A stretch of DNA of 6,185 nt, from the NCBI GenBank assembly GCA_001768965.1, contig MEMY01000021.1, forward strand, positions 3,349 through 9,533, given 5' to 3'. Source of the DNA: an archaeon RBG_16_50_20. Lineage in GTDB: Archaea > Thermoproteota > Bathyarchaeia > 40CM-2-53-6. Position numbers and translations under genes: made by a program. Shown in pieces: positions 5,517 to 6,185 of the stretch (position 1 is its first letter; each line of letters starts with the position of its first letter). The notes beneath the pieces are model-generated. The model did no database searches and had not been told where the DNA came from. It saw nothing but the letters and a program-made list of their open reading frames with translations.

Positions 5517-5526
5517 TAATATTTCG
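5517..5526 (-). promoter_or_regulatory. Possible archaeal TATA-like box for serA
   Basis: On the minus strand CGAAATATTA lies about 36 to 45 bases before the GTG start. Archaeal initiation about 25 bases downstream would leave a leader of roughly 10 to 15 bases that still contains the GAGG site. The match is only to composition and spacing. Confidence 0.3.
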
Positions 5527-5584
5527 GAATGCAACCGACGATTGCGGGGGGGCACGCTGAGCGGACTTGGCCTTTGGTAGACTC

Positions 5585-5599
5585 TCGTGTCTTGCACCA
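5585..5599 (+). repeat. Weak extra copy of the GT/CA core
   Basis: TCGTGTCTTGCACCA matches the family core TCGTGTGTGTGCGCACCA with a 3-base deletion and one change. It lies 39 bases before the full copy at 5624. It is enclosed by a short stem CTTGG (5566-5570)/CCAAG (5597-5601). It may be a decayed tandem unit. Confidence 0.35.
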
Positions 5600-5610
5600 A
5601 GGTATGCCAT

Positions 5611-5666
5611 CGTCGTTTTCACTCGTGTGTGTGCGCACCACGCTCCCCACATACACACAAACGACG
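5611..5666 (+). repeat. Dispersed GT/CA element, copy 6 (17-bp hairpin)
   Basis: The outer stem CGTCGTTT (5611-5618)/AAACGACG (5659-5666) is perfect over 8 bp. After a 6-base bulge, GTGTGTGTG (5625-5633) pairs with CATACACAC (5650-5658) over 9 bp with one G-U. The loop begins with CGCACCA. It lies in the divergent gap between serA and the aldo/keto reductase, 130 bases before serA and 88 bases before the reductase start. Confidence 0.75.
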
Positions 5667-5720
5667 AACGACGGGTTAACGAAGAGATTCGGAACCTTCA
5701 TCATTTATCTAATCTGTGGG

Positions 5721-5751
5721 GGCTAGGTTCGCTGATTGGAGGAACCGAGCC
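5721..5751 (+). promoter_or_regulatory. Hairpin enclosing the aldo/keto reductase ribosome-binding site
   Basis: GGCT-a-GGTTC (5721-5730) pairs with GAACC-g-AGCC (5742-5751), giving 9 bp with one mismatch and an 11-base loop. The GGAGGA site (5738-5743) is partly in the loop and partly in the stem, and the TTG start follows at 5754. Folding could limit ribosome access. A possible TATA-like TCATTTATCT (5701-5710) would place transcription start near 5733, in which case the 5' arm would not be transcribed. Confidence 0.4.
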
Positions 5752-5753
5752 TG

Positions 5754-6185
5754 TTGATCAATCAAAGAACTCTCGGAAGGACTGGGTTCCGCGTAAGCGA
5801 GATAGGTCTCGGTTTTGAGCACCTCAAACGACAGAAACTCCAAACGATTGTGACAGTGGTGAATCAGGCCCTGGAGGATGGAATCAACTACCTCGACTTA
5901 GTTTGGAGCCTGCCGTCTGTCCTTGAGGGAGTGAAGACTGGGATCGAGGGGCGAAGAGAGAAGGTATTCATCACAGCTCATTTAGGCTCAGGCCACAAGA
6001 ACGGCAGATACTGTCGAAGTCGGGAAGCTGACGAATGTGAGAAGTTCTTTGACGACGCATTGAACAATCTTGGCACCGACCATGCTGACGTCGCCAACAT
6101 TCACTATGTGAAGGACAGAGAAGCATGGAAACAGGTCAATGAGGGCGGCGTCGTTGACCTCGCATGCAGATTAAAGAAATCCGGG
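5754..6185 (+). CDS. Aldo/keto reductase family protein, N-terminal part (3' end outside window)
   Basis: The first 144 codons of an aldo/keto reductase-fold oxidoreductase, open to the window edge. It begins INQRTLGRTGFRVSEIGLG after a TTG start, the classical AKR opening. TTG at 5754 is chosen because GGAGGA lies 10 bases upstream and the frame closes at a TGA (5733). Next come DGINYLDLVWSL (42-53), KVFITAHLGSG (70-80), LGTDHADVANIHYV (106-119) and GGVVDLACRLKKSG at the end. Of the AKR catalytic tetrad, Asp48 and His117 are present. The Tyr position is Leu53 and the Lys position is His76. This NYLDLVWS/ITAHLGS pattern is, from memory, that of the COG1453-like branch, often with a C-terminal 4Fe-4S domain, which would lie beyond this window. 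Substrate is unknown. Confidence 0.85.
   Translation, partial: MINQRTLGRTGFRVSEIGLGFEHLKRQKLQTIVTVVNQALEDGINYLDLVWSLPSVLEGVKTGIEGRREKVFITAHLGSGHKNGRYCRSREADECEKFFDDALNNLGTDHADVANIHYVKDREAWKQVNEGGVVDLACRLKKSG

Noticed and set aside
5516..5818. Overlapping ORFs on both strands in the serA/reductase gap
   Set aside because: They translate repeat copy 6 and its flanks; the genuine frame is the reductase that starts at TTG 5754.

Overview
The window looks like prokaryotic chromosomal DNA, most likely archaeal. Pointers are a KaiC-type RecA-fold protein with a decayed nucleotide site, an aldo/keto reductase of the branch common in archaea and anaerobes, GTG and TTG starts, and mixed use of Shine-Dalgarno sites with possible TATA-like boxes. 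A lineage such as Thermoproteota/Bathyarchaeia would fit, but no rRNA or marker gene is present to prove it. Coding density is low: gaps of about 250 to 470 bases separate most genes, and those gaps hold the most unusual sequence.

Layout. 1-1432 (+): a two-gene operon of the 3' end of a malic enzyme and a cysteine-free thioredoxin-reductase-like flavoprotein, closed by a GC-rich hairpin terminator. 1727-2044 (+): a small ABM-fold (antibiotic biosynthesis monooxygenase-like) protein. 2155-2364 (-): a doubtful one-helix membrane ORF. 2416-2625 (-): a small charged protein whose stop codon lies inside its own terminator hairpin. 2667-2923: two adjoining palindromes, three tandem degenerate units that resemble tRNA 3' ends, and a (CA)12 tract. 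3010-3792 (+): the degenerate KaiC-like protein. 3793-4263: a convergent gap with an inverted duplication. 4264-5481 (-): D-3-phosphoglycerate dehydrogenase (serA) with an ACT domain. 5754-6185 (+): the start of an aldo/keto reductase that runs off the window.

The recurrent feature is a dispersed intergenic element with the core CGTGTGTGTGCGCACCA (or its complement). It lies near 1594, 2114, 3859, 4114 and 5624, with a weaker copy at 5585 and related tandem units at 2774-2923. Copies sit between transcription units and never inside a gene. None lies in the only clear operon junction (492/506). Copies bracket the ABM gene, the KaiC-like gene and serA. Several can fold into nested hairpins, and the longest copies share further flanking sequence (GCGGT, GAACAG and CTGTTC). 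I do not recognise this family.

Functionally, malic enzyme and serA are central metabolism: malate to pyruvate with NAD(P)H formation, and 3-phosphoglycerate to serine. Three of the other proteins belong to well-known folds but lack the residues that normally define the chemistry: no CxxC in the thioredoxin-reductase-like protein, no Walker A in the KaiC-like protein, and no catalytic Tyr or Lys in the aldo/keto reductase. Apart from the first operon, the genes appear to be single transcription units with no obvious shared pathway.
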